Shown piece by piece: positions 30,196 to 39,251 of a stretch of DNA of 64,000 bases (positions are counted from its first letter, which is position 1; each line of letters starts with the position of its first letter). The DNA comes from Bartonella sp. F02 (lineage in GTDB: Bacteria > Pseudomonadota > Alphaproteobacteria > Rhizobiales > Rhizobiaceae). Location: the NCBI RefSeq assembly GCF_026929975.1, contig NZ_JANHOK010000003.1, forward strand, positions 124,001-188,000, given 5' to 3'. The notes under the pieces are model-generated. The model saw nothing but the letters and a program-made list of their open reading frames with translations. It was not told the DNA's origin and searched no databases. The position numbers and the translations under genes were made by a program.

Positions 30196-30600
30196 TGTTT
30201 GACACGTTCTTTAGGGTTTTTATGTAAAAGAATATCAGTCACAACAGCAGCGCTGTTGGCGCCTGTTTTTAAAACATCAATCGCGCGTTCTGGTGTTAAA
30301 CTTTCGATACCAACTAAAGGTATTGTGCCAATTCGTTTTTTCCATTGTTTGACTTTATCTAATCCTTGAGGAGTCCACTTCATTGTTTTTAAGATTGTTG
30401 GATAAATGGGGCCAAGAGCAATATCTAATTCATGCTCGTCATGCGTACTAAGACCAAACTTTACACCATATTTACGGATTGTGGAAATATCCGCATTATT
30501 GAGATCTTCTTGTCTGAGATGGATAAAAGTACACTTTTCATCAATTGCTATTTGAAAATATTCAATGATAAAAAGTGTCGTTTGCGCTTAATAAAACTGT
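30165..30600 (-). pseudogene. thiE: Decayed thiamine-phosphate synthase gene thiE
   Basis: A continuous frame reads DEKCTFIHLRQEDLNNADIS, then VKFGLSTHDEHEL, ALGPIYPTILKTMKW and PQGLDKVKQWKK, all ThiE landmarks. About ten residues are missing between HDEHEL and ALGPI. The N-terminal part is lost: a TAA interrupts this frame near 30587, and a likely continuation lies in another frame. Only an internal ATG (30383) remains. Its 3' end overlaps thiD, as in an operon. ThiE joins HMP-PP and the thiazole phosphate; the remnant lacks the N-terminal part of the barrel. Confidence 0.8.
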
Positions 30601-30757
30601 ATTTAAAGAAAATTGAAATTTGCAAAGTGTGCTTATCGATAAATATCTTAAATTAATTTATGAGCAAGATTTATAAATAAAAATCATATAGTTAGAGATA
30701 AATCAATTTTATCCAATAAACTATTTATACGGTTACAGCCAGTTTTGAAGAGTAAAA

Positions 30758-30785
30758 AAAACTGGTAGCTGAAGCTACCAGTTTT
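30758..30785 (-). terminator. Rho-independent terminator of the porin gene
   Basis: AAAACTGGTAGC and GCTACCAGTTTT form a perfect 12-bp stem with a 4-base loop (TGAA on the plus strand). On the minus strand the stem runs straight into a T run. It starts about 20 bases beyond the porin stop codon. Confidence 0.93.
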
Positions 30786-30804
30786 AAAAATGCAATTCTT
30801 AAAT

Positions 30805-32010
30805 TTAGAATGAACGCTGCAAGCGAATCATAGCTTGAAAAGCATGCTTTCCATTTAAAGCTTGTTGATAATTTTTATTTCCACTTTTATTTGTGAAAGT
30901 ACGATCATCATTCCAAGAAATGTAACTCAATTCAGGTGTGATAACAAAACCCGGAACCAGCGTGTACGCAATATTAGCAGAAGCGGCAAAAGTCTTGACT
31001 GCACTATAAGAAATCTGAGCATTGAAATTTGCTTGTGGTGTTACTTTGTAGGTTGTTCCAGCCCAAGCAGCCCATTTCCCGCCCCAATTTGCATACATTG
31101 TTGTGTTGTGTCGGGATAATACATCATGCTCATCTGCTGTGTAGTAATCAACATTATCTTTATAACCGCCTACTGCCCAAATATTGAAACGGTCGTTAAT
31201 ATTGTAATCTAAACGCAATTTACCAGCCATCTTTTTGTAGTAAGCGTCATAAGCAGTAATTGCTGACACACCACCCCATGCCTGCATGAACTTCACACCA
31301 AACAGAACATTGGGCATACGTCCTGTGATTTTTTTACTTGGAGTGGGGAGATTTCCGCCAGCGATTGGAGCAATTTTCTCATCTTTATCAATGTAATAAT
31401 AAACGTCTTTAGAGTCACCAGAATTATTCCCTAATTCAAGTCCAGCAATTGCAGAAAAACCAGTATCACTGTTCAAAGTATAAGAAACAAAATTGGTTCG
31501 TGTTGCTCCTGATGGGGCGATAAGGTCATCATTAAAAACATTTCCATAACCACCAATCCAGCTATCGAAAATTGTGCTATCAAGACCTACACGAAAACCA
31601 CCAAGTTCAATATAAGCCGCACTGAGCTGTCCAGTAATGCTATCTTTTCCATTTGCCCATTGCGCACGCATCCGAGCATATGAGCGAAGTGTTCCTAATT
31701 CAGTTTCAGAAGCACTTTGAAAAACAAGAGTTAAGCGTGATTTTGCATTATAGCTTTTATTTTTATCAGCTAAATCAGCATTAGTGCTTGCATCAATATT
31801 ATCTCCAGTTGAAAAATCAGCACGAACATTTCCTGATAAGCGAATACACGTCTCTGTTCCTGGAATATAGAAATACCCTTTACCATATGCGTCACAAACA
31901 CGGACATATTCTATAGAACTTTGTTTTTCAGGAATTGTTGAAGTTGCTTGAGCTCCATAGATTCCCGCAAAAACTGTGGCAGAACCAAGAAAAAGGACTT
32001 TAATATTCAT
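30805..32010 (-). CDS. omp43: Outer-membrane porin, Omp43/Omp2b-like
   Basis: 401 residues. A signal peptide ends near residue 22 (GAQA). The mature protein opens with EYVRVCDAYGKGYFYIPGTE and RLSGNVRADF, the conserved start of alphaproteobacterial porins of the Brucella Omp2b type, including two cysteines (VCDAYG, ETCIRL). Alternating hydrophobic strands run to a C-terminal phenylalanine (RLQRSF), the outer-membrane insertion signal. In Bartonella the main protein of this type is Omp43, which binds host cells. AGAGGT precedes the ATG and a strong terminator follows. The exact paralogue is uncertain. Confidence 0.85.
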   Translation of the reverse strand: MNIKVLFLGSATVFAGIYGAQATSTIPEKQSSIEYVRVCDAYGKGYFYIPGTETCIRLSGNVRADFSTGDNIDASTNADLADKNKSYNAKSRLTLVFQSASETELGTLRSYARMRAQWANGKDSITGQLSAAYIELGGFRVGLDSTIFDSWIGGYGNVFNDDLIAPSGATRTNFVSYTLNSDTGFSAIAGLELGNNSGDSKDVYYYIDKDEKIAPIAGGNLPTPSKKITGRMPNVLFGVKFMQAWGGVSAITAYDAYYKKMAGKLRLDYNINDRFNIWAVGGYKDNVDYYTADEHDVLSRHNTTMYANWGGKWAAWAGTTYKVTPQANFNAQISYSAVKTFAASANIAYTLVPGFVITPELSYISWNDDRTFTNKSGNKNYQQALNGKHAFQAMIRLQRSF

Positions 32011-32364
32011 AATCGACCTCTAGTTACAGTTTAATCCTCATTATAAAATCACAATCACTACATTGCGCTCATGTTTAACGCAAAATACAGTTCTGCGAAT
32101 TACCCCACTTGTTAGTAACATTACTTCCATTCAATGTTGCTTATATAGATTTTTCGTTGGTATACAAAGATTTAATAATCTTATGAGCAGTTATTCATGT
32201 GTTATTTTAGTTAATGTTGTAAAAAAAACACACAATCTGTCACTTTAGTTACGAGATCATTTTGTTTATTATATGTCTGTTTCTATTAAAATAAAAAATC
32301 ATATCTTAAAAAAAAATAGAAAATGTCTTGAATTTTTTGTTGAGACCGTCTATTCACCGCTCTT
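32011..32364. other. Intergenic region between the porin gene and tRNA-Ser
   Basis: About 350 bases. It holds the porin promoter (minus) and must hold that of the tRNA (plus). AGTAACATTACT at 32114-32125 is a short interrupted palindrome that could be an operator. No gene is seen. Confidence 0.4.
32040..32045 (-). promoter_or_regulatory. -10 box of the porin promoter
   Basis: ATTATA on the plus strand reads TATAAT on the minus strand, a perfect -10 consensus, about 30 bases before the porin ATG. The matching -35 is weak. A short leader with AGAGGT fits a highly expressed porin. Confidence 0.45.
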
Positions 32365-32455
32365 GGAGAGGTGGCCGAGTGGTCGAAGGCGCTCCCCTGC
32401 TAAGGGAGTAGGGCTCAAAAGGCTCTCGAGAGTTCGAATCTCTTCCTCTCCGCCA
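32365..32455 (+). tRNA. tRNA-Ser, anticodon GCT
   Basis: The acceptor GGAGAGG (32365-32371) pairs with CCTCTCC (32445-32451); G is the discriminator and CCA is encoded (32453-32455). The D arm starts TGGCCGAG. The anticodon loop is CTGCTAA with GCT at 32399-32401 on a CTCCC/GGGAG stem. A long class II variable arm (GGGCTC ... ) and a T arm with GTTCGAATC follow. It reads the serine codons AGC and AGU. No sign of an integrated element at its 3' end. Confidence 0.97.
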
Positions 32456-32705
32456 TTTCATTTTTCTTTATATGGCTGCTAACTTTCAAAAAATGAGTTC
32501 TTTTGAGTCACTGTTTTGATTCGGATATTTTAAGTAAATGATCTGGATTGACAAGGAGTGACATAGACTTGTTTTTTATACAAAAAAATTGTTTTTATAA
32601 AAAATACTTTGAAAATAAAATATTTTAAACTTGAAAACGTTTTTATATTCCACATTATTGCTTTCTATGGTTTTTAGTCACGAGAGATAAAAGAATTTAT
32701 GTATG

Positions 32706-33500
32706 TCACAAAAGAGATAAAGTTTGTGGTAATATAAGGGGAATATCTATTTTAGAATCTTTAAAAGTATTTAGATAGCAGTGATAAGCATCTTTTAAAT
32801 TTTGTGCTGTTAAAACAGTAGAAGCGCTGCCTTTACAATGGATTTTTCCTTGTTTTAGTAAGATCATTTTATCTGCATAATGAGCAGCAAGATTAAGATC
32901 GTGGACAACTGCAAGAACCCCACCACCGCTACGGGCAAAATTTTGAGCTATATTCATAACAATGAGTTGATACTGGATATCAAGATTAGCTGTTGGCTCA
33001 TCTAATATGAGCCAGCGAGGAATTCCATTGTGGACGGGTTCCCATATTTGACAAAGGACTCGAGCAAGTTGTACTCTTGCTTGTTCTCCACCTGATAATT
33101 CGTGATAATATCGATCACCGTAGTGAGCTAAACCAACACGTTCTAAAGCTTTTTGAGGAAGAGCGTGCAATGTTGTTTCTGATCCATGTCGCTTGTTTAC
33201 AGAGAGACCAAGCTTTACGACTTCATAGACTAAAAATGGAAAAGCTAGTGTTGTTGATTGTGGTAGAATCGCGCGCATTATTGCTAGTTTACAAAGTTTT
33301 GTTTGGTTAATGTCATGCCCATTTAAGGTTATTTTTCCAGTGTAAGGAATCTCTCCACTTAATGCTTTGATGAAAGTACTTTTTCCAGATCCATTGGGAC
33401 CAATAAGGATGGTGAGAGAATTGCTTTTAGCTTGAAAGCTCATATGACTGATAATCTGTTTTTTGCCACGACAAATGCAGACGTTTTTTGCTTCAATCAT
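32706..33500 (-). CDS. hmuV: Haemin ABC transporter ATP-binding protein
   Basis: 264 residues. Walker A is GPNGSGKST, the signature LSGGEQARVQLARVL, Walker B WLILDEPTANLD, and the switch histidine lies in VVHDLNLAA. This is the FepC/BtuD-like ATPase class that powers uptake of haem, siderophores or B12. It overlaps the permease gene by 8 bases and ends the haem operon hemS-hutB-hutC-hmuV. The substrate is assigned from the operon. Confidence 0.94.
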   Translation of the reverse strand: MIEAKNVCICRGKKQIISHMSFQAKSNSLTILIGPNGSGKSTFIKALSGEIPYTGKITLNGHDINQTKLCKLAIMRAILPQSTTLAFPFLVYEVVKLGLSVNKRHGSETTLHALPQKALERVGLAHYGDRYYHELSGGEQARVQLARVLCQIWEPVHNGIPRWLILDEPTANLDIQYQLIVMNIAQNFARSGGGVLAVVHDLNLAAHYADKMILLKQGKIHCKGSASTVLTAQNLKDAYHCYLNTFKDSKIDIPLILPQTLSLL

Positions 33501-34584
33501 GAAAATTTACTCCTCGTTGAGATATAAGAATCCAGAGGAAAAAGGGCGCACCAAAAAGTGCAGTGACAATTCCTATTGGTAATTCTGCAGGTGCAATCAT
33601 TAAACGAGCAAACGTATCTGCAAAAATAAGTAAGGCTGCTCCTAAAAGAGCTGCGCTAGGGATAAGATAACGATGATCAGAGCCTATAAGAAGACGTAAA
33701 ATATGTGGAACTACAATTCCGATAAAGCCAATTCCGCCACTGACGGCAACAGCTCCACCGCACATGAGAGCAACAAGTAAAATGGCAATGTTTTTTACTT
33801 TTTGGATTTGAAAACCAATATGGCTTGCAATAGCTTCTCCTAGAGCAAGTGCATTAAGTGCATGTGACAAAAAGGGTGCAAAAAGAAAACCAACGCAAAT
33901 AAAAGGAAAAATAAGCCAAACTTTTAACCATGTTGCACCTGCAAGAGAACCAAGATGCCAGAAATTAATATCACGTAATTGTTGGTCATTGGCTATGAAA
34001 ATTAAAATTCCGACAATAGCGCTGCTTAAAGCGCTTAAAGCAATACCTGCAAGGAGCATTACTGCAATAGAAGTACCACTCCTGCGTGTTGCAAGTGCAT
34101 AGAGAGTAATTGTTGATAAAAGTCCACCCAAAAAAGCGCCGATAATTACTTTATAAAGTTCCAGAAAGGGAGATAATAGAGGAGGAAAAGTAATCCCAAC
34201 AACAATGGCTAAAACAGCACCAAGACTTGCACCTGCTGATACACCTACAATTCCAGGATCTGCAAGAGGATTTCGGAAGAGTCCTTGCATAAGAACACCA
34301 GAAACAGCTAAAGCTGCACCGACGAAGAGCCCTAAAAGAATACGAGGGAGTCGTATTTCAATAAATATAAGATAATCAAAGGTTTTACTGCTTATTGCCC
34401 AATCTTGCGTAAGAAGCACATGAATGAGATGAGTAAAAGACGCATTTGATGAACCATTCAATAATCCATTCCAAATACTACTGATAAGAAATATCACTAA
34501 AATGAATAGGACAACTTGTCTTCGACGGGTTTGTCTATCTGTTTTGATTTTGAGTGTAGAAGTTATGGAGGTATTATTAATCAT
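33493..34584 (-). CDS. hutC: Haemin ABC transporter permease
   Basis: 363 residues of the FecCD/BtuC family, with about ten membrane segments. It has the family motif LGLFVGAALAVSGVLMQGLF and NPLADPGIVGVSAGAS early, and GFIGIVVPHILRLLIGSDHR in the coupling region for the ATPase. It forms the inner-membrane channel with HmuV and is fed by HutB. The end overlaps hmuV; hutB lies 18 bases upstream. Confidence 0.94.
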   Translation of the reverse strand: MINNTSITSTLKIKTDRQTRRRQVVLFILVIFLISSIWNGLLNGSSNASFTHLIHVLLTQDWAISSKTFDYLIFIEIRLPRILLGLFVGAALAVSGVLMQGLFRNPLADPGIVGVSAGASLGAVLAIVVGITFPPLLSPFLELYKVIIGAFLGGLLSTITLYALATRRSGTSIAVMLLAGIALSALSSAIVGILIFIANDQQLRDINFWHLGSLAGATWLKVWLIFPFICVGFLFAPFLSHALNALALGEAIASHIGFQIQKVKNIAILLVALMCGGAVAVSGGIGFIGIVVPHILRLLIGSDHRYLIPSAALLGAALLIFADTFARLMIAPAELPIGIVTALFGAPFFLWILISQRGVNFHD

Positions 34585-34602
34585 TTTGCTTATTTTTACT
34601 GT

Positions 34603-35490
34603 TTATTCTGTATTATAAAGCATATTAATAAGTTCTTTTGATGCTTCTGCAGTGCGTGGTCCGAAGCTTAAAAAATACATGGTATCCATTTGTTTGATAG
34701 CATGATTTCGCGCTGCTGGAGTTGTTTGAATTGCGGGCATAGCTAAAATTTTATCAATTGTAGTTGTGTTTCCACGGTGGTTCATAAGTAAAATAAAGTC
34801 AGGATTTGATTTTAACAATGCTTCATCATTTAAAAGTCTATATCCTTTATAATCTGAGATAGCATTTATACCGCCCGAAAGTTTAATCATATTGTCAGCA
34901 GCTGTCCCTGTTCCAGAGGCTAGAATACGTCCGTTTTGCACTGAAAAAATAAAAAGAACACGTTTGGGTTTTGTTATTTTTGCTAAAAGCGCATCATTGT
35001 TGATAAAACGTTGATTTATTTTTTCAATTAATACTTCTGCTTGTTTTTCTCGGCGAAGAACTTTACCAACGAGGCGAATTTTTTCTGTAACATTTTCACG
35101 AGAAAAGTCTTCTGGTACAATAATTATAGGTATGGAGGTCTTTTTAAGAATATTAATAGTTGAAGGAGGACCACTTCCTTCAATAAGTAATATACCTTCT
35201 GGAGAAAGTGATAAAACGCCTTCAGGTGAAAGAGATCGCATATATCCAAGATCAGGAAGTTGAAGAGCCTCTTTTGGGTACATACTCGTACTATCACGAG
35301 CAATAAGCTGATTTTGAGCTTCTAACGCATAGATAATCTCTGTGAGTGCTCCGCCAATAGAAACAATTCGCGCATTTTCAGAAAAACAAGTCACTAATTC
35401 AGCAGTTGCTTGTTTAAAACAATCAATAAAAAATAGAAAAACACAGATAAAAAGAAAATTCGGCAGTTTACGTTCAAGCAATGTAAACAT
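34603..35490 (-). CDS. hutB: Periplasmic haemin-binding protein
   Basis: 295 residues. A signal peptide (about residues 1-29) is followed by a class III binding-protein fold: RIVSIGGALTEIIYALEAQ at the N-lobe, LSPEGILLIEGSGPP at the hinge side and FGPRTAEA near the end. It would carry haem from the receptor to HutC/HmuV. It lies between hemS (15 bases away) and hutC. The family also binds siderophores and B12; the operon favours haem. Confidence 0.92.
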   Translation of the reverse strand: MFTLLERKLPNFLFICVFLFFIDCFKQATAELVTCFSENARIVSIGGALTEIIYALEAQNQLIARDSTSMYPKEALQLPDLGYMRSLSPEGVLSLSPEGILLIEGSGPPSTINILKKTSIPIIIVPEDFSRENVTEKIRLVGKVLRREKQAEVLIEKINQRFINNDALLAKITKPKRVLFIFSVQNGRILASGTGTAADNMIKLSGGINAISDYKGYRLLNDEALLKSNPDFILLMNHRGNTTTIDKILAMPAIQTTPAARNHAIKQMDTMYFLSFGPRTAEASKELINMLYNTE

Positions 35491-35505
35491 ACTTTAAATT
35501 GTCTG

Positions 35506-36546
35506 TTAAACTACTGCTGTTTCTTGGTGTAAAGGTAAACTGTTCAATAACGAACGCCATTTCTCAGACTCTCCCTTTGTGTCTTGTTGTAAATTAAAAA
35601 ATTGAATAATCATTTCACCAGTTTTATCAAAGACTTCAAGTGAACTGATATAACCGTTATTGGTAGGTTTGCGGACACGCCAAACTTTATGAATTCCAGA
35701 AACTAACATATGCATGTGAAACTTTTGCTCAAGAATATTAAGCCAAGGTCCCATTTGTTTAATATTCTGTATCGTTCCATTGAAAATTTGAATACACCCT
35801 TGGTTGCCAACAATACATGTAATCGGTATTTCTTGTTGTGCTGTTTGTTTCAACATCATTTCAAAAGCTTCTTCTCTTAATTCTTCAGCAAATTCATTGC
35901 CAGAATATTTCACAACACCACACTTCGTTTGAAGCTCAGAAATAATTTCACATAACTGCTGTGTATCAGCTGATCGCTTCAAATGATTTAAACTTTTTTT
36001 GATGTCTAATTCTGTTGTATTACATTGATCTTGAATAGGAGGAGAGAGAATATCAAGAACAGGTGATTGATCTGCATCGAGTAATTTTTCAACAAGAGAA
36101 TTCCATTCTTCCATATTCGTTGTATCTTGAGAATAAACTTTGAAAATGGCAATACCATGTTTGTCAAAAAATTGTAGGCTTTTTGTAAGTTTTCCAAAAA
36201 CCATCATTTCATATTCAAAACCAAATTTCCATAATTTAGGAAAAATACGCAATCCAATTTCACCAAGCGCCATGGGAATGTGTTGATCGTGAATAATGGT
36301 TTCAAAACATCCCGTTCTTTCATGAACAGCGTGTTTGTTACGCGTTAAAGCCATAACAGTTCCAACTTTAGGAGCATTGTCTAAAAGAGTAAAAATATCA
36401 ACTCGTAATTTTTTTGCTTTTCCAATTGTACAATAAGCAGCAATAAGTTCTGCTTCAGATATACCAATCGAAAGAGCAAAATCACGATTACGCATTTCTT
36501 TTTTTTCTTCGCGTAATTTAAGAATCATTTCGGGCGTATAGGACAT
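35506..36546 (-). CDS. hemS: Haem-handling/degrading protein HemS
   Basis: 346 residues with two related halves (about 30-170 and 195-335), as in HemS/HmuS/ChuS. Landmarks are VGTVMALTRNKHAVHERTG in the first half and VGNQGCIQIFNG with LVSGIHKVWRVRKPT in the second. The family takes haem in the cytoplasm, and some members cleave it to release iron. It is the first gene of the minus-strand hemS-hutB-hutC-hmuV run and lies downstream of hutA. Confidence 0.93.
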   Translation of the reverse strand: MSYTPEMILKLREEKKEMRNRDFALSIGISEAELIAAYCTIGKAKKLRVDIFTLLDNAPKVGTVMALTRNKHAVHERTGCFETIIHDQHIPMALGEIGLRIFPKLWKFGFEYEMMVFGKLTKSLQFFDKHGIAIFKVYSQDTTNMEEWNSLVEKLLDADQSPVLDILSPPIQDQCNTTELDIKKSLNHLKRSADTQQLCEIISELQTKCGVVKYSGNEFAEELREEAFEMMLKQTAQQEIPITCIVGNQGCIQIFNGTIQNIKQMGPWLNILEQKFHMHMLVSGIHKVWRVRKPTNNGYISSLEVFDKTGEMIIQFFNLQQDTKGESEKWRSLLNSLPLHQETAVV

Positions 36547-36605
36547 GGTTTTCTCTTATTTTTTAATCGGAATGATTTTAATTTTTATAGTCTTGAATGT
36601 GAGAA

Positions 36606-36632
36606 ACCCAATCGTTGGTAAAACGATTGGGT
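36606..36632 (-). terminator. Hairpin between hutA and hemS
   Basis: ACCCAATCGTT and AACGATTGGGT form a perfect 11-bp stem with a 5-base loop. On the minus strand only TTT follows. It lies about 180 bases after the hutA stop and 60 bases before the hemS start, so it may end the hutA transcript or attenuate read-through into hemS. Confidence 0.6.
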
Positions 36633-36811
36633 CTATCACTAAACAATAATTTTATTTTCATTGGCAGAAAAATTCAAAAACAAGAAATAAAAGAGAGTTA
36701 AAGCTTTCACTTTAATTTTTACACAAAAAGGAAAACAAAGATTCAAATACAAAAACCTATCCTTTTATCAATGTAATTTTCTGCACTATTAAAGAAGTTT
36801 TATAGAAATAT

Positions 36812-39019
36812 TTAGAATTTTTGTACAAAAGATACTTTAAAATTACGACCAGGTTGACTGAAAAGATCTTTAGGGAGTGGTGCGTCTCCTTTAGGAGACA
36901 CAGCGGGAAGATCAGAGGCATTCCAATATTTTTCATTGAAGAAATTGTAAACACCAGCTCTTATAATAGGACCTTTTTCACCAAAGGGCTTCCACCAACC
37001 TGAAATATCAACTACGCTATATCCTGGAATTTTTTCGTAATCAGATTTTTTCTCTACATTGTCACGTTTAGCAGCTAAGTTTAATACAATATCTGCGCCC
37101 CAATTTTCTTGTTTATATCCCACTCCAATGACTGTTTTGAGGGCTGGAACTGAATTTAGATATTCATTTGTATCAATATCTTTTCCTTGTGCATAAGCAA
37201 AAGCTAAATGACTATGAAAACCATCTTTGAGCTGCCAATGCGCTTTTGCTTCAACACCAAAAATCCGCACGTTTGCACGATTGATATAGGACCTGCGTGC
37301 AAATAGGAACTCTCGTGATGGTCCTTCATCTGTGATATCAATAAAATTCTTATATCGATTGATAAAAGCTCCGATCGAACCGTTAAAGTTTTCCTTGCTG
37401 TATTTTATTCCAATATCATATCCATTACTGGTTTCTGGTTTAAGATTTGAATTTCCTTTCATGTAATAAAAAGATGGGTTGATATAGGTAAGATACAATT
37501 CGGGAACACTTGGTGCGCGAAATGCTTGTGCCCATTGGGCATAAAATGTCGTTTGATCATTTGCATCCCACTCTGCACGTAATTTAGGAGAGAAGTGTGA
37601 TCCTTTCCTTTCTGGAGGACTTCCTTGAGGTCCAACTACTTTTTCATAAGCAGGGGTCTTTTGAGGAGTATGTTGATACCAATCATAACGAATTCCAGGC
37701 GTTACACGAAAACGGTTATCGGAAAATCTCATTTCATCTTCAAGCGAAAAACCAAAACCATAACTATTCGTATCTGGCGCATCAGACCGGTTTGTATGAA
37801 GGAAAGCACATCCACGGGCATTCATTGGTAAATGACAATTATCTTTTCCCGATGCATATTGGTGAAATTTAGATGCAAAAACATTTGCAGAAAATTTTAA
37901 CATATGGTCTACAGTTTCAGCATTCAATTTTTTAAGACTACTGATATTTAAACCATATCTAATATCGCGCATAAAATTATCTCTCAAATAGTCTCCCTGA
38001 GGAGCTTTAACACGATATCCATTTAAAATTTGACGATTCGATTGTTTTTGCCAATAAATTTGTCCATGAAATGCATCAAGAATAGCACTTCCATCGCCAT
38101 TATAATTATAAAAAAGGGATAAACGCTCACGATGAACATCCTTTTCATTATGAACAGAACCTGGACGATATATTCCAGATGAGGCATTCAGTGAGTGAGT
38201 ATCTTTATTATAACCAAAACGCTCGGCAGTAAAACCAAGCTTATGATTGTTGTTAATATGCTGATTAATTTTTAAAAGTAGATTAGTTTGATCAAACTCA
38301 GCAGGATTCGCACGCGTACGTTTATCACCATAGCTTTCTATGATTCCCATATTTTTACGCTCATGACCACTTGAACGAGATCCTTGAAAAAGCATAAATG
38401 TTTGATTTACACGTACAGCAAAAGCTTGGTCAATACGCCAACTGTTATTAACAGACTGATAACTTCCTTTTATTAGAGCACCTTGCTTTTTGTCTCCCAC
38501 AAGCAGATCTTCAGGGTTTAATGTGTGTAAGGCAATGATACCACTTAATGCACCAGAACCGTAAATACTGGAATCTGATCCTCGAATGACATCAAGTGTG
38601 GAAAGCGCACCAAAATCAAACATTGCACTTCCACCTTTAAGACCACGAACACCGTCATTAACCCAAGAAAGAGGGATGCCATCTATTGTTGTTAAAACAC
38701 GAAAAGAATCTAAACCTCGAACGACAAAGCTATCATTATTAGAATTGTAAGTCACCGAGGGTGTAAGACGACTAATATCATGCACATCGTCTATTTGTTT
38801 TTGATCTATATCTTGATTAGTTTCTCGATCAGTTAAAATTGTTACATTATCCAAAAGATCTGCTTTTTTTTCGATTACAATTGGCTTTAACTCAATGACA
38901 GAGCTCTCTTTATTGTGAGTGAAAATATCACTTTGCGCAAAAACAGATGAAGGGAAACAAATTAACGGTACACTTAAAGCAATACAACTTTTATAGATAC
39001 TTCTGCGTCTTGTTGGCAT
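36812..39019 (-). CDS. hutA: TonB-dependent outer-membrane haemin receptor HutA
   Basis: 735 residues. A signal peptide ends SVFA (about residue 28). The plug domain contains DVHDISRLTPSV and FVVRGLDSFRVLTTIDGIP; the barrel has RAPSVPELYLTY, a haem-receptor FRAP-type motif, and ends SFVQKF with a terminal phenylalanine. It imports haem through the outer membrane using TonB energy. tonB is divergently encoded 230 bases away and the inner-membrane haem genes follow. Known in Bartonella as HutA. The start is preceded by a G8 tract and a competing out-of-frame ATG (see findings). Confidence 0.95.
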   Translation of the reverse strand: MPTRRRSIYKSCIALSVPLICFPSSVFAQSDIFTHNKESSVIELKPIVIEKKADLLDNVTILTDRETNQDIDQKQIDDVHDISRLTPSVTYNSNNDSFVVRGLDSFRVLTTIDGIPLSWVNDGVRGLKGGSAMFDFGALSTLDVIRGSDSSIYGSGALSGIIALHTLNPEDLLVGDKKQGALIKGSYQSVNNSWRIDQAFAVRVNQTFMLFQGSRSSGHERKNMGIIESYGDKRTRANPAEFDQTNLLLKINQHINNNHKLGFTAERFGYNKDTHSLNASSGIYRPGSVHNEKDVHRERLSLFYNYNGDGSAILDAFHGQIYWQKQSNRQILNGYRVKAPQGDYLRDNFMRDIRYGLNISSLKKLNAETVDHMLKFSANVFASKFHQYASGKDNCHLPMNARGCAFLHTNRSDAPDTNSYGFGFSLEDEMRFSDNRFRVTPGIRYDWYQHTPQKTPAYEKVVGPQGSPPERKGSHFSPKLRAEWDANDQTTFYAQWAQAFRAPSVPELYLTYINPSFYYMKGNSNLKPETSNGYDIGIKYSKENFNGSIGAFINRYKNFIDITDEGPSREFLFARRSYINRANVRIFGVEAKAHWQLKDGFHSHLAFAYAQGKDIDTNEYLNSVPALKTVIGVGYKQENWGADIVLNLAAKRDNVEKKSDYEKIPGYSVVDISGWWKPFGEKGPIIRAGVYNFFNEKYWNASDLPAVSPKGDAPLPKDLFSQPGRNFKVSFVQKF

Positions 39020-39044
39020 AACACATCATAACCTTTTTTAAACG

Positions 39045-39052
39045 CCCCCCCC
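39045..39052 (-). repeat. G8 homopolymer tract upstream of hutA
   Basis: Eight C on the plus strand (G8 on the minus strand) in an AT-rich region, 25 bases before the hutA ATG. It lies in the leader or promoter of hutA. Tracts of this kind can vary in length by slippage. Confidence 0.8.
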
Positions 39053-39176
39053 TTGGTTAAAATTCCATGTACGAAAGCGCTTAACTTATTGAATAAATCA
39101 ATGAGCTGAGCGGTAATGATTTGATGTCAGTACGAGATCACCATATTAAACATGATAAAAGCAGTCAAGAAAAAAG

Positions 39177-39205
39177 TTGCAATATAAGAATAGCTTGTTT
39201 TACAT
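39177..39205 (+). promoter_or_regulatory. Candidate promoter of tonB
   Basis: TTGCAA (39177-39182) and TTACAT (39200-39205) are separated by 17 bases. They lie about 50 bases before the tonB ATG. TAACTTGAAAGTTA (39223-39236), a perfect palindrome apart from its 2-base centre, lies just downstream and could be an operator. Confidence 0.4.
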
Positions 39206-39251
39206 AGAAATAGCACCGATATTAACTTGAAAGTTATGGTGAGTAAAGATT

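Noticed and set aside
32365-32705. tRNA-Ser 3' end as an integration site
   Set aside because: No integrase gene, no repeat of the tRNA 3' end and no foreign-looking DNA follows.
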